A stretch of 64,000 bases of DNA, taken from Petrolisthes cinctipes. Taxonomy: Eukaryota > Arthropoda > Malacostraca > Decapoda > Porcellanidae. Position 1 is the stretch's first letter, and each line of letters starts with the position of its first letter. The notes beneath the pieces were generated by a model, which was given only the letters and a program-made list of their open reading frames with translations, made no database searches and had not been told where the DNA came from. The DNA lies in contig JAWQEG010000505.1 in assembly GCA_033782935.1 (NCBI GenBank), forward strand, positions 1-64,000, in the 5' to 3' direction. Made by a program: the position numbers and the translations under genes. This document shows, piece by piece, positions 11,638 through 22,317 of the stretch.

Positions 11638-13318
11638 CATGGCATGTAGTCCATGTGGCGCATTTGTCTTGGGGTGTAAGATTCCCTATTTCTGAGGAAT
11701 GCTGTAGTGAGTGGCTTGTGGTCAGTGTAGATGTGGAAACTGTGTCCCTCGATGAAGTAGCGAAAACGCTTGACAGCTTTGAAGATGGCAAGTAGCTCCC
11801 TGTCATAGGCGCTATACTTTGACTCTGCCGAGGCGAGTTTCTTGGAAAAGAAGGCATTTGGCTTCCAGTATGTACCGACACGCTGTTGTAGGACGGCACC
11901 AACACCTATGTTTGAGGCGTCTGTAGCAATTGAAGTTTCTGCGTCTGGTGCAGGGAAAGAGAGCGTGGCAGCGTCGCTGAGGGCCTGTTTTGTTGAGAGG
12001 AAGGCCTCTTCCGCTTCTTCAGTCCAGACGAGGGTAACAGATTGACCTCTCTTGCAAGGTTTAATCATGGCGTACAACGGTCGTAGCAGGAGTGAGCAGT
12101 GTGGAATGAAGCGGTTATAGTAATTAACCATCCCAAGGAACTCCTTGAGCTGGCGTTGGGTAGACGGCCTGGGAAACTGCTGGATGGACTCACACTTTGA
12201 GGAAAGTGGAGCAATGCCTGCTGGAGAGACTGTGTGACCTAGGAACTCAAGGGATGTCACACTGAGTTCGGATTTGTCTGTGTTGATTTGGATGCCATAA
12301 TCTTGCACTCTCTGGAGGACTTGGCAGAGGTGTTGTTTGTGGCTGGCTTCATCAGGACTAGCGATGAGAAGGTCATCTATGTAGGCAAAACAGTAGGGTA
12401 GACCTCGAAGGACCTCATCTATGAAGCGTTGAAACGTTTGTGCCGCGTTCCGCAATCCAAAGGGCATCCGGACGTATTCGAACATGCCAAAAAGTGTGAT
12501 AATGGCCGTCTTCGGGATGTCAGTGGGATGGACTGGAATCTGATGAAATGCTTTGACGAGGTCGATCCGAGAGAAGATTGTGGAACCTGAGAGTTGGGAA
12601 GTGAATTCTTGAATGTTGGGCAAAGGATATCTATCTTCCACGGTGCGTGAGTTGAGGGCACGGTAGTCACCACAAGGTCGCATGTCTCCGGTCTTCTTAG
12701 GAACAATGTGAAGAGCCGACGACCAGTTGCTGCTGCAACTCGGCTTTGGCTTTCTTATAACGCTCAGGGGCTAAGCGTCGGGCCTTGGCGTGCACTGGGG
12801 GTCCGGTAGTCTCTATATGATGAGTCACGTGATGCTTGGCAGGTATGCTGGATGAGTAGGGTTGTGTCAGCATAGGGAATGACTTGAGGAGGTCAGCAAA
12901 CTTGTGGTCATGGTTGATAGCAGACAGGTGTGTGCTGTCACCAGGTGCTGGCTGTGCATTAGTAAAGATATCTGTGAGTGGGTCGACCAATTTTCGTCCT
13001 CTTACGTCTACCATCAGGTTGAAGTGACGGAGAAAATCAGCACCAAGGATGGCTTGTGACACTGCTCCTACGTAGAATGTCCATTGAAAAGAGCGACGAA
13101 GGTTCAGATCCAGATGCACTGTTTGCCGCGAGTATACAGGTATCTTGGTACCATTAGCAGCGTAGAGATGCAGAGAAGGAGGTAGCGACCGCTGGCTAGC
13201 TGTAGCAGGGAGGACACTTACGTCGGCACCGGTGTCTACCAGGAACTTGGTATGGGACCGGCGATCAAAGATGTGGAGCAGCGTAGACTGAGTATGGCAA
13301 ACATTATGCTGCGTTAAT
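11637..13318 (-). pseudogene. Pol: protease, reverse transcriptase and RNase H, frameshifted
   Basis: Minus-strand pol. Retropepsin comes first, with FLVDTGADVSVLP at about 13200-13240 and the later ILGADFLRHFNL flap/helix region. A linker follows, but near 12725-12740 the frame breaks: the expected stretch between AELQQQ and [10 protein letters not shown] is shortened. The next frame (12683-11637) carries RT with [27 protein letters not shown] and the catalytic YIDD box. The connection and RNase H follow, with [23 protein letters not shown] and HIYTDHKPL. It ends at a stop right after HMDYM, where an integrase should begin. So protease, RT and RNase H motifs survive, but the polyprotein is interrupted and truncated. 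Confidence 0.88.
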
Positions 13319-14129
13319 GTTCGCCATTGTTGTTTGACGCCATGTAGCTGCAGGGCTTTTCACACTTGAGAGCCTTATCCCTAAACCTGCGATGGTAGTA
13401 GCAGAAGTTTGAAGTGCTCCTTGAACGTGACCGATGGTGTTGGCGGTTTGGCGTCGAGGGTCGGGAACTTGAGAGGTTGTTGATTTGTTTCTTCAGGTTG
13501 CTGACTTCCATTGTAAGCTGGGAAATTAGATTTGCGAGCTGGGCAATTTGGGAATTTTCTTGTGTCGTGATGGAGGAGATTGGTGATGCTGGTACAGGTG
13601 GAAGAGTTGCCATGTAGCCATCTGCAAGATTGGCAAGCTCATCTGGTGGCAGCTTGCCTTTCACACTGATGAGAGCACGTTGAATGTCAGGTGGCAGGCG
13701 TTGATAGAACAGTTGTTTGAAAAGATCTTTATCAAAGGCCTGGTACTTGTCACCAAGCAGTGTTTTCATACGACGTAGTAAGTCTGTAGGTTTCTCTCCA
13801 CCAAGTTCTTCTCTTGATAGCAACTCACGGAGACGAGCGGCCACTGATGATTGTAGGCGATTTAAAATTGCTGTCTTAAGATCCTCATAGGGCGTAGCAG
13901 AGGTTGAGGCTGAAGTAATGACATCAGATACTTGAGTGAGAACTTCAGGTGGTAGCAGACTTGCAGCATGTGAGAATTTAGTGAGGCTTCTCGTGATATT
14001 AGAAGCAGCAAAACCACACTCCAGTATTGATAACCATATGGTGGGGTCTTGGTTGCAGAAAGCAGGGGCTCTCATGGCTACTGCAGTGGCAGTGTGGTTG
14101 CCTGAGTTTGAGAGATCCTCAGTAGACAT
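13314..14129 (-). CDS. Gag protein of the CsRn1-like Gypsy element
   Basis: 271 codons, intact. The N-terminal half has the usual Gypsy capsid layout (PAFCNQDPTIWLSILE near residue 23, then TKFSHAASLLPPEV). A helix-rich capsid region follows to about residue 180, with LREL LSREELGGEKPTDLLRR and FYQRLPP motifs. A basic Ser/Arg stretch precedes the C-terminal finger CYYHRRFRDKALKCEKPC, spaced C-X2-H-X9-C-X3-C. That CHCC order is the unusual nucleocapsid signature of CsRn1-type elements. It should package the element RNA in cytoplasmic particles. The stop at 13314 is followed by an open pol frame in the -1 register, suggesting frameshift expression, but I see no canonical slippery heptamer. Confidence 0.9.
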   Translation of the reverse strand: MSTEDLSNSGNHTATAVAMRAPAFCNQDPTIWLSILECGFAASNITRSLTKFSHAASLLPPEVLTQVSDVITSASTSATPYEDLKTAILNRLQSSVAARLRELLSREELGGEKPTDLLRRMKTLLGDKYQAFDKDLFKQLFYQRLPPDIQRALISVKGKLPPDELANLADGYMATLPPVPASPISSITTQENSQIAQLANLISQLTMEVSNLKKQINNLSSSRPSTPNRQHHRSRSRSTSNFCYYHRRFRDKALKCEKPCSYMASNNNGEH

Positions 14130-14199
14130 ACTGGTCAGTGAACTCAGGGTGTAAATGCTGACGAGGGTTACCTGATATCACGGCAGCTGCATTAGTCAG

Positions 14200-14440
14200 G
14201 TTATATCAGTATGCTGCTGAATACACTGGCACTGTAATTCACACACAAGGCACTAATAATAAAGGACAATACACTGTCCAGAGTGAAACACTGTAATCCA
14301 GGGTGAGGCACTGTAATCCAAGGTGAAGCACTGTAATGCAAGGCGAAGCACTGTAATCCAAGGTGAAGCACTGTAATCCAAGGTGAAGCACTGTAATCCA
14401 AGGTGAAGCACTGTAATCCAAGGTGAGGGCACTGTTGCTG
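14200..14440. repeat. 20-bp tandem repeat in the Gypsy leader
   Basis: CTGTAATCCAAGGTGAAGCA repeats about eight times between 14280 and 14430, upstream of gag on the minus strand. It lies within the untranslated leader. Confidence 0.85.
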
Positions 14441-14782
14441 GTAGCTAGACTGCCGCGAGTACCAGTGGTGTATAGGTGTTGGATGGCAGGCAGCAACGGC
14501 GTAGTTGGAGGCTTACAGATGGCTGCTGTGGACTGGCGATGCCTCAGGGTTCACAGCGACAATGTAGATAGGATGGACCGTGGCAGGAGCAACAGCTGCA
14601 CAGGAGAGGTAGTAACTCAAGTCACCTCTTGATAGTGACTGCCAGGCCAAGGCGTTATTGTAGACTATAATGGAGTAGCGGCAGCACTCCAGGTCACTAC
14701 TTGATAGTGACTGCAGGGCAAAGGTGTTCTTGTAGACTGCAGCTTGATCCACTCTTGTTGGCGATTGCAGTAGCTGCATCCG

Positions 14783-14870
14783 GGGGTCACCACTTGTTGG
14801 TGATTGCTGCAGCCGCACTCAGGGGGTCACCACTTGTTGGTGACGGCTGTAATCTCCGGGGGTCACCACT
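14783..14870 (-). promoter_or_regulatory. Tandem primer-binding sites (tRNA-Trp type)
   Basis: Read on minus, AGTGGTGACCCC follows the LTR end at 14859-14870 and recurs at 14823-14834 and 14783-14794, each preceded by CCAACA as at the LTR terminus. TGGTGACCCC is the complement of the tRNA-Trp acceptor end plus CCA. The unit is ~36-40 bp. Confidence 0.75.
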
Positions 14871-15381
14871 TGTTGGTGACGGCTGCAATCTTCACTTGTT
14901 GGTGGGTGGTGCGTGTTGCAGCCACCAACTATAAGTTGTGCTGCAACTTAAAGAAGGTCTCCTGGTAAGGGCCACTGTCAGGGTTTCTCCACTACAACTT
15001 CTCAGCCTCAGGAGCTAGTGTCTATAACTCTCTTGTTGAAGTGCTCAAGGAAGAGAGAGATGCGGTGAATAGTTCCCAATGATTTAATGTAAAAAAAAAG
15101 TTAACATTATATACAATTTACTGCGTACCTGACGTTAACAAAGCTAAGAGTATTTGATTATGGTATTAAATGCATAATACATATGTTGTATACATGAAAT
15201 TCTGCATGAGTATGCAGACAATGATATTACACAAAATGGCAAAGAGAATATGCTGAAAGAAATTGCATAGGTTATCTGCATGAAGGAATGTAATGGTAAA
15301 TGAATCAGAATACATTGCAGGCAGATAATTAGAGAATGGTTACACACTCAATCAAAGAAAATCGACCTATTTTATGGTACA
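14871..15381 (-). repeat. 5' LTR of the Gypsy element
   Basis: 511 bp, same TGTACC...CAACA ends on minus. It lacks ~10 bp near its 3' end and the 28-bp duplication seen in the other LTR. The primer-binding site follows directly at 14859-14870. Confidence 0.9.
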
Positions 15382-16480
15382 CTACAAAGGCACTTCTGAA
15401 ATAAATCGGAACTGGAGAGAGGCTGTATGAAGGTGACTATACTCTACTCTAAAAAGGAAACACACTCAATACATAATATTATAAAATCTACGGGGCAGCT
15501 TTAAAAGTGTATTTACAGTACATCTAGAAAATAAGATCAAAGTAAGTATGACCCACGACAGCTAAAAAAAAAAAAAAAAAAAAAAAATATTCTACTCAAT
15601 ATCAGACTAAGATAAAACACTCCACGGTTTATGAGAAAAAAAGAAGCACGATGGCTGGAAAGTGTTCATCCTTGTGGAGAATAAAATAAAAAGCACATTA
15701 TGAAGTTATGAAGACAAGAAAGTATACAACGGCAAGGGCAATTAGTGGTCGGTGTTTATGTTTTCATCAGCTTTTAAGGGGAGGTCCTATTTTTGGTATT
15801 TTGGAATACAAATTAATATAATAAAAAATATATATACTGTAAATATGGATAACAAATCAGTAGAATACAAATAAGTATAAATGTGAATAATGAATAAATA
15901 ACCAAAATATATAATAAGTATAAATATGGATAACAAATCAGTAGAATATAAATAAATATAAATGTGAATAACAAATAAATAACCAAAATAAGTATAAATT
16001 TGGATATCAAGTAAATAGAATCAATATAATAATATAACAATGGACAACAGAACCGGTAAGTGGCAAAAGAAAATAAATAAATCTCAGTGTGGCAGATAAA
16101 TGGCTCGTGTTGCCGGAGAGTAAAACGAGTCGAGTGCCATGGAGAATGTATGCCTCCCTCCCTCACAGACAAATGGCACTTGGATCTGAAAAAAAGGGAA
16201 AAGAAGAAGAAAATTTGCGTTGCTTGACTGGAACAAAATATATACCGTATATGTATATAAATAAAATTATAACTAAATAATGAATGGATGAGGGAGTTTT
16301 GATATAGAAAAGTAAAATTATTCATAATGAAGATGAGGAAATACAATAACAAAGTAGGTAGGAATGGATTAAAGTGTTTTGAAATCGAAAAAAAGAAAAA
16401 ATCATAGTGAAAAGGAGAATTAAAGAAAAAAATAGAATAATAGGAAAACTCACAGCATCTTGGAATATGGTACAAGATGT
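15382..16480. other. No gene; AT-rich with ~85-bp tandem dimer
   Basis: AT-rich DNA. Around 15830-16020 a ~80-85 bp unit (GGATAACAAATCAGTAGAAT and following) is repeated two to three times. Long A and T runs account for the minus-strand Phe/Ile/Tyr-rich frame. Confidence 0.65.
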
Positions 16481-16654
16481 GTGTGTGTGTGTGTGTGGGA
16501 AAGGACGGAAACCATAATTAGGAAATGGGAATTATAACCAGAGAGATAGTGAGAGAAAGTGTTGGTGTCGATATAGAGGGGGGTATTTCCTTCCTTGACG
16601 TGTCGGTGTAGCCAGCCAGGTTACTTTGAAGAACAGCGAGAAAGATCAGATCAC

Positions 16655-16703
16655 CTCGGGGGGGGGGGGGAATCAAGTATATAATTGGCGTGGACTCAAT
16701 CTG

Positions 16704-16740
<37 letters not shown>
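16655..16740. repeat. Poly-G and poly-A runs
   Basis: A G12 run at about 16661-16672 and an A34 run at about 16708-16741, separated by ~35 bp. The A-run may be the tail of a lost retroelement, but no body is recognisable. Confidence 0.6.
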
Positions 16741-16744
<4 letters not shown>

Positions 16745-16799
16745 ACTGTCCAAAACTCTTCCACTTTACCATCGCCTCACCTGAGAGTGGATGAAAGAG

Positions 16800-17290
16800 A
16801 GTGAGGGTGAAGGGATAAGGGATAGGGATTTAAATAGGATAAGGAATAGGGTGATAGGATAAGGGATAGGGATTTAAATAGGATAAGGGATAGGGATTGA
16901 AATAGGGTGATAGGGTAAGGGGTAGGGATTTTAAAGGTGTGTTAGGAGTGAGGAAGGATGGAGAAGGGATATCAGGAGGTGAGGGGCAGGGATATATGGG
17001 GTGAGGGGGAAGGATACACATAGGAGAGTGAGGGAATATAAGAGGGTCAGGGTGAGGGAATATAAGAGGGTCAGGTTGAGGAATATAAGGGGGTGAGGGT
17101 GAGGGTCTATAAGGGGGTCAGAGTGAGGAAATATAAGGGGGTCAGGGTGAGGGATAAAAGGGGGTCAGGGCGATGGAATATAAAGGGGTCAGGGTGAGGG
17201 ATATAACGGGGTCAGGGTGAGGGAATATAAGGGGGTCAAGGTGAGGGTTTATAAGGGGGTCAGGGTGAGGGGGATAGGGTACACATAGGA
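16800..17290. repeat. GATAGGG/GGGTCAGGGTGAGGG minisatellites
   Basis: Two adjoining G-rich arrays. The first has AAGGGATAGGGATTTAAATA units (16810-16935). The second has a ~26-bp AGGGTGAGGGAATATAAGGG unit (17020-17270), about ten copies. The G-run spacing could favour G-quadruplexes on the plus strand. Confidence 0.85.
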
Positions 17291-17402
17291 GGGAGACTTA
17301 TGGCCATGTCTGGTTTTTGCTGGGGTGTAATTTACAAGGCTTTTATTCGCTCAGTAGCCAAACTTTCTCTCAGGACCTACAATTCTTGACAAGGGGAGCT
17401 GG

Positions 17403-17406
<4 letters not shown>

Positions 17407-17446
<40 letters not shown>
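17407..17446. repeat. (CT)n microsatellite at the LINE 5' border
   Basis: Twenty CT units directly before the first recognisable codons of the truncated LINE. Confidence 0.95.
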
Positions 17447-17448
<2 letters not shown>

Positions 17449-17469
17449 AATCAAATTTGCTACTGAGGG

Positions 17470-18780
17470 GTTCCCAGCATGGGTTCCGGCAGCACCGGTC
17501 ATGCCTCACAAATCTGGTGGAATTCTTCCATTTTGTTTTCAGCGCGCATGATCGGGATAAAGCGGTCGAGATAGTACTTTCAGAAAGCCTTTGATAAGGT
17601 ACCCCACCGCCGCCTCCTTCGGAAAGTGCGTGCACTGGGCATAGACGGAAATGTGGCAAATTGGATAGAGAACTGGCTAAGTGACAGACGGCAGCAGGTG
17701 GTAGTGAATGGACAGGCTTCAGAGTGGGTGCCCGTTACTAGCGGTGTTCCCCAAGGTTCTGTTCTGGGACCACTACTGTTTATCATCTATGTTAATGACA
17801 TGGATGGTGACATGGTTGCCAAGATTTCCAAATTCGCCGATGATACTAAGCTTGGCATAAATGTTGCGAAAGAAGGAAATACTACCCGCTTACAAGAAGA
17901 TCTTAGGAAGATCGGGGAGTGGTCTGACACATGGCAAATGCCATTTAACGTGAACAAATGCAAAGTTATGCATATAGGCCACAGAAACCCCCGAACAGAG
18001 TATAACCTTAAGGGCAATGCTCTCGTAAGCACTGATACTGAGAAAGACTTGGGTGTAACTATCACCAGCGACCTCAAGTTCTCAAAGCAGTGTATTGAGG
18101 CTGAGAAGAAAGCCCAAAGGATGTTAGGGTACATAAAGCGACAGTTTGGATACCGGAACAAGGAGATAGTACTTTGTCTGTACAATTCCCTTGTCCGACC
18201 GCACCTGGAGTATGCAGTCCAGTTTTGGAGTCCTTCTTACCGAAAGGATATCGCGAGATTGGAACGAGTGCAAGCCAGGGCAACCAAACTTATACCCTCT
18301 CTTAGACACAAGAGCTATGAAGATCGGTTGGTAGAACTCGACCTGTTCTCTTTGGAAACCCGGAAACTGCGTGGTCAGCTTATCGAAGTGTTTAAAATAC
18401 TACGAAGCTTTGACAATGTAGACTACAGGGACATTTTCCAACTCAGTGAGGGCACAACCAGGAATCATGGCTACAAACCTGAACTGAAGCGATACAACCG
18501 TGATTTGTGTGGTAAATTCTTTACATACAGCATCTGCGGTACTTGGAATGCGCTTCCTGCTGATGTAGTCAACAGCAACTCTGTGGTTCAGTTCAAGTCC
18601 AGATTAGACAAAGTCTTAAATCACCGTCTATGTGTTTAAGCCGTTGTGCGAGTGTTCCTTGATGGTTTCACATGACACATTCGAGGACGGTCGCCTACTT
18701 GCGCAACTAAACCCACAGGTACCCTCTTTGTATGGATCGTAAGGTCCCCTAGGGTTCTTCTTTTCCTTGTAACTCCTTGT

Positions 18781-18783
<3 letters not shown>
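17470..18783 (+). pseudogene. 5'-truncated CR1/L2-like LINE reverse transcriptase
   Basis: The fragment enters in the RT fingers (QHGFRQHRSCLTNLVEFF from about 17476), runs to DKAVEIV near 17568, then loses a few bases and changes frame. From FQKAFDKVPHRRLL to the stop at 18639 it is continuous. Visible motifs are SGVPQGSVLGPLLFIIYVND, the catalytic FADD (about 17836-17847), the LGVTIT thumb start and the RPHLEYAVQFW and WNALP C-terminal landmarks of CR1/L2/Rex-type LINEs. Endonuclease and ORF1 are missing. The 3' end finishes in CCTTGTAACT repeats and then CT, consistent with the microsatellite tails of this group. Dead on arrival. Confidence 0.88.

Positions 18784-18826
<43 letters not shown>
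18784..18826. repeat. (CT)n microsatellite
   Basis: About 21 CT units directly after the LINE 3' end. Confidence 0.95.
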
Positions 18827-18827
<1 letters not shown>

Positions 18828-19351
18828 TCATATTCATTCATCCGCGTCAACAACTGTTATTCTGTAGTTTCATATTTCTCCGTCTTGTTTCTTTTCCTCT
18901 TCCTGTTAATTATTCCTTCCTCTCTCTCTCTTTTTGTTTTCCCATCCATCTATCTGTCCATCCGTCTGTCTGTCTTCCTCTTCCCCCTTCCACCTTTTAC
19001 ACTCTATGGTATATTTCTCAGTTTTCATATTCATTTTTTTGTTTTATTCTGTGCGCAAAAACAGACTTCATCAGCTTACGAGTAAAGGTCTTTTTTTTTA
19101 TTTTTTTTTGCATAGTCTGGAGGAAATAGTTACCCCTCTTTTAGTATATTTTCCCACATTGCTTTAACCCCTTAACATTTTATAATGGAACGTGGGAAGC
19201 GAAGGGGAAAAAAAAAATATATATATATATATACTGTATGTGATATGGGAGAAGAGAATAAAGGAGAGTTAAAAAAAGAAATAGTTCGAGAAAGATGGAA
19301 GGATAGGAGGAGGAGAAGAAGAAAAAGCGTTTGTGAGGCAGATATAAAAAT

Positions 19352-19412
<61 letters not shown>

Positions 19413-19847
19413 GGAAAGAAGCTGAATAAGAGGGAAACGAGGAGAGATATTGAAGAAAGAGAAGGAAATTGTATAGACTGAGACAGAGACAGAGACAGAG
19501 ACAGAGAGAATAAAGAAAAAGTGAAGGAAAGATAGGAAAGAAAACCAAATAAAAACAGAAACAAGATGAATGAAAGACAGACTCAGAGAGAGAGAGACGT
19601 GGAGAGGAAGTGAAAGAAAGATATTGAACGATATGTATGTATAACTCAGGTCAGGTCAGAGCAAGGAAGAAGGGAGAGGTGTGAGGATAAAAATGGAACG
19701 ACAGCGAAGGAGAGAAATGAAAGAGAATATATTGGACGTAAAATAGATTGGGAGAGAAGGAGTGAAAGGAAGGAGAAGGAGGAGGAGGAGGGTGTAGGAG
19801 TGAGAGTGACAGACAGAGAGACTGAGAAACGTATGAAGGTATAATAT

Positions 19848-19932
<85 letters not shown>

Positions 19933-20290
19933 ATATATATATATATAGTGTTGGTGAAGCAGTAAAATTTATATATCGGTTCCAGTTTTCTGCTTCCAAA
20001 TATTGTTGTTGTTGTTGTTTTTGTTATTATTCTTGTTTATTGTAACTTTTTATTGTATCTCTTGTTATTTTTGTTTATATTTTTGTTATTGTTGTTGTTG
20101 TTTGTTTATGAACACATTTGTTTGCAGTAATTTTTTGGCTTTTGTATTTTCTTGTTATATTGTTTGATGTTCTTGTTGTTTTTTCTTGTTAGTATATGTT
20201 GATATTGGTGTTGTTGATGTTGTTGCCTTCGTTTATTATTTGTTGATATTGTTGTTGTTGTCTTCGTTTATTATTTGTTGATATTGGTGT
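18827..20290. other. No gene; purine-rich and GTT-rich repeats
   Basis: Contains (GA)n at about 19353-19407 and 19849-19926, (AT)n near 19217-19232 and 19927-19946, a GAGACA run at 19482-19506, and a GTT/GTTATT-rich stretch 20000-20290. A half hairpin core (CATAGTCTGGAGGAAATAG) lies near 19112-19130. Confidence 0.7.
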
Positions 20291-20294
20291 TGTT

Positions 20295-20437
20295 GTCCTT
20301 CAAATATTGCTACGAAACGAGTCCTTCACATATTGCCACGAAACGCCACCTATATGCAAGGATTTTGTTTCGTGGTATAGTCAGGAGGAATCAGAAGCCT
20401 CCAATACACGATCACAGGGTCCTTCAGTATAAGTGGT
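20295..20437. mobile_element. Hairpin element HP3 (subfamily b)
   Basis: The left arm carries ATTGCCACGAAACGCCACCT, the right arm TTTCGTGGTATAGTCAGGAG, with the end GATCACAGGGTCCTTC matching HP13. The left end is truncated in GTT-rich DNA. Confidence 0.7.
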
Positions 20438-20507
20438 GTTTAATTAACAGATCGATTTGAAGGATGCAGTAACTTTCAAGCTTCTGACTTATATTTACAA
20501 GCTTTCC

Positions 20508-20645
20508 CTAAGGTGATACACTTTTGTAGATAAATTGGATGGCTACTGATTCCTCCAAACTATGCAACGAAACAAATTCTCTATTAGTAATACTGAGGTC
20601 ATCTGTTTCCTGGCATAGTGTGGAGGAATCAGTAGCCGAAGCCGT
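20508..20645. mobile_element. Hairpin element HP4 (subfamily a), right end truncated
   Basis: The left arm has GATTCCTCCAAACTATGCAA, the right arm TGGCATAGTGTGGAGGAATC. The outer right arm is missing after CAGTAGCC. Confidence 0.75.
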
Positions 20646-21038
20646 TCCCAGGAGCTCGCGCCTCCCTCATGGGGGCGGGGGGATTTTGTGGCGGTTTGGC
20701 CCCCATAGCTTCTTGCAGCCTTGAGGGGTGGTCACACGACGTAGACGCCGTCACTCCAGGACCGCTCACAATAGTTGACCCCCTTAGTTTGGTTCATTTC
20801 AGCCTTGCACAGTTTCATTTGTAGACGATTTTCTCATTATTGGATTTCTCCAAAGACAGAATATTATTCAGTAGAGACGGAGTTCTTATAGATAATGTGT
20901 TTTTTGGTTAGTTTATTTATTTAGCTATTTAATTAATCTTCAAGCAATATGATTTTCTTTGAGGGACGAATATCCTAAACAGAAAATGTTTCCAAATAGA
21001 AAATATCTCTAGAAAGAGTTTCGCTATACAGTAGTTAC

Positions 21039-21084
<46 letters not shown>

Positions 21085-21506
21085 ACTTGCACGCACCCAG
21101 GCAAACTGCACCTCAGTTTGTTAACTGAGTCTTGGAAGGAAGGAGAAGAGAAAAATTAACAGTTCCTTCGACCCTTTCCAAGTTTCGGTGCATGTGTGTG
21201 TGTGCCTTTGACTAGATATTTTTGTATGCTTGTGCCCTTACGAGAAAGTGTGTTACATGTGTGTGTGTGCCTTTGACGCGATATTTTCTTATGCTTGTAC
21301 CCTTACGAGAAAGTGTGTGTGTCACTCCTCCTCGTTTACCCAATCTTTTCCTCCTCCTCTTCCTCGTCCTTCACCTCTTCCTCACACCATCAAAGTTCTC
21401 GTAACTTTGTAAACTTTCTGCCTCAACTCAACTTTTTCTATGTTGAGATGAAGGCAATACTGATAGGATTTTGACGCGCCTTCGGTCCCAAGTGAATCCC
21501 TACTTT
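20646..21506. other. No gene; includes (CA)n 21039-21082
   Basis: Mostly unique DNA with a (CA)n tract and a local ~76-bp duplication (21195-21320) of TGTGTGTGCCTTTGACNNGA. No gene seen. Confidence 0.65.
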
Positions 21507-21671
21507 TTAAGGGGAGAATCTTTTGCTGGTATATTGAAAGGTCTCTGATTCCTCCAAACTATGCCATGAAACAACAGATCCCCTATTTGTACCATTGAGG
21601 ACGTCTGTTTTCTGGCATAGTTAGGAGGAATCAACAGCCTTCCAATTCACCAACAAGAGAATAGTCTCTCC
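21507..21671. mobile_element. Hairpin element HP5 (subfamily a), empty-site reference
   Basis: Starts TTAAGGGGAGAATC. The cores GATTCCTCCAAACTATGCCA and TGGCATAGTTAGGAGGAATC face each other across a ~50-bp loop. The loop reads CTATTTGTACCATTGAGG, the uninterrupted counterpart of the MITE-B insertion site in HP1. Confidence 0.85.
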
Positions 21672-21836
21672 TTGAGGCCCCTGTGATCGTGTATGAAAAT
21701 TGGAGGCTTGTGATTGCTTCTGACCATGCCATGAAACAAGCTCCTTGAAGCTATATAGGTAGTGTGTTTCGTGGCAATATTTGAAGGACTCATCTACCTC
21801 CAATTTTCTGACTACAACACAACCCGGATCCCTTAA
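21672..21836. mobile_element. Hairpin element HP6 (subfamily b)
   Basis: Left end GGCCCCTGTGATCGTGTATG, core CATGCCATGAAACAAGCTCC, partner GTGTTTCGTGGCAATATTTG, ending CGGATCCCTTAA at 21836. It directly adjoins HP5, so the two lie head to tail. Confidence 0.75.
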
Positions 21837-22074
21837 GTTCTACAACCATCCCACCTTTACTGTACATCCTGCCCTCAGTGTCTGGTATTGGTATTCCTCA
21901 ACTTTACTGTCCTTTTCTGATGTCGTGTGATGATTGATGTTACACTGTCATTTATGGTTCTGTATTATTTAATCAACTTATCACATCACGATCATTAAAA
22001 GTATTGTCATCATTATAAATTCCATCATCATCATCGTATTATTATCATTGCATTATTATTATTAGTAGTAGTAG

Positions 22075-22094
22075 TAATATTATTATTATTATTT

Positions 22095-22121
<27 letters not shown>
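22075..22121. repeat. (ATT)n microsatellite
   Basis: About 15 ATT units with minor interruptions. Confidence 0.93.
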
Positions 22122-22126
<5 letters not shown>

Positions 22127-22219
22127 TTGCTTCCCAGTCTTTGCCTTTTTTCACTTGCTGGAAGGATTATATTTTTCTTTAGTAATTTTTAGTCTACTTG
22201 AAGTATTTTTGTGTCATTT

Positions 22220-22275
22220 TTCGTGTTGATGTCTGGAGGAATCAGTCGCCTCCAATTTACCGACAACATCATACT
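22220..22275. mobile_element. Half hairpin element HP7
   Basis: Only the right arm is present: TGTCTGGAGGAATCAGTCGC then CCTCCAATTTACCGACAAC. No inverted partner is visible. Confidence 0.55.
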
Positions 22276-22317
22276 TCCTCAGCAAGTTTTATTATTAATC
22301 CCCTCCAATTTACTCCT

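Larger units (their letters stand above)
10736..15381 (-). mobile_element. Ty3/Gypsy LTR retrotransposon, CsRn1-like, integrase-deleted
   Basis: A 4.65-kb minus-strand element with two LTRs, a purine tract next to the 3' LTR, gag, retropepsin, reverse transcriptase, RNase H and the last part of an integrase. Two traits point to the CsRn1 clade: the gag finger is CHCC rather than CCHC, and the primer site TGGTGACCCC matches the 3' end of arthropod tRNA-Trp (known for CsRn1). The zinc-finger and DDE core of the integrase are missing, so this copy could move only with help. No env is present. No clear target-site duplication was found: the flanks read AAAGG on the left and CTACA on the right. 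Confidence 0.93.

Noticed and set aside
11842..12045. Plus-strand frames across the Gypsy pol region
   Set aside because: Antisense shadows of the RT/RNase H coding strand.
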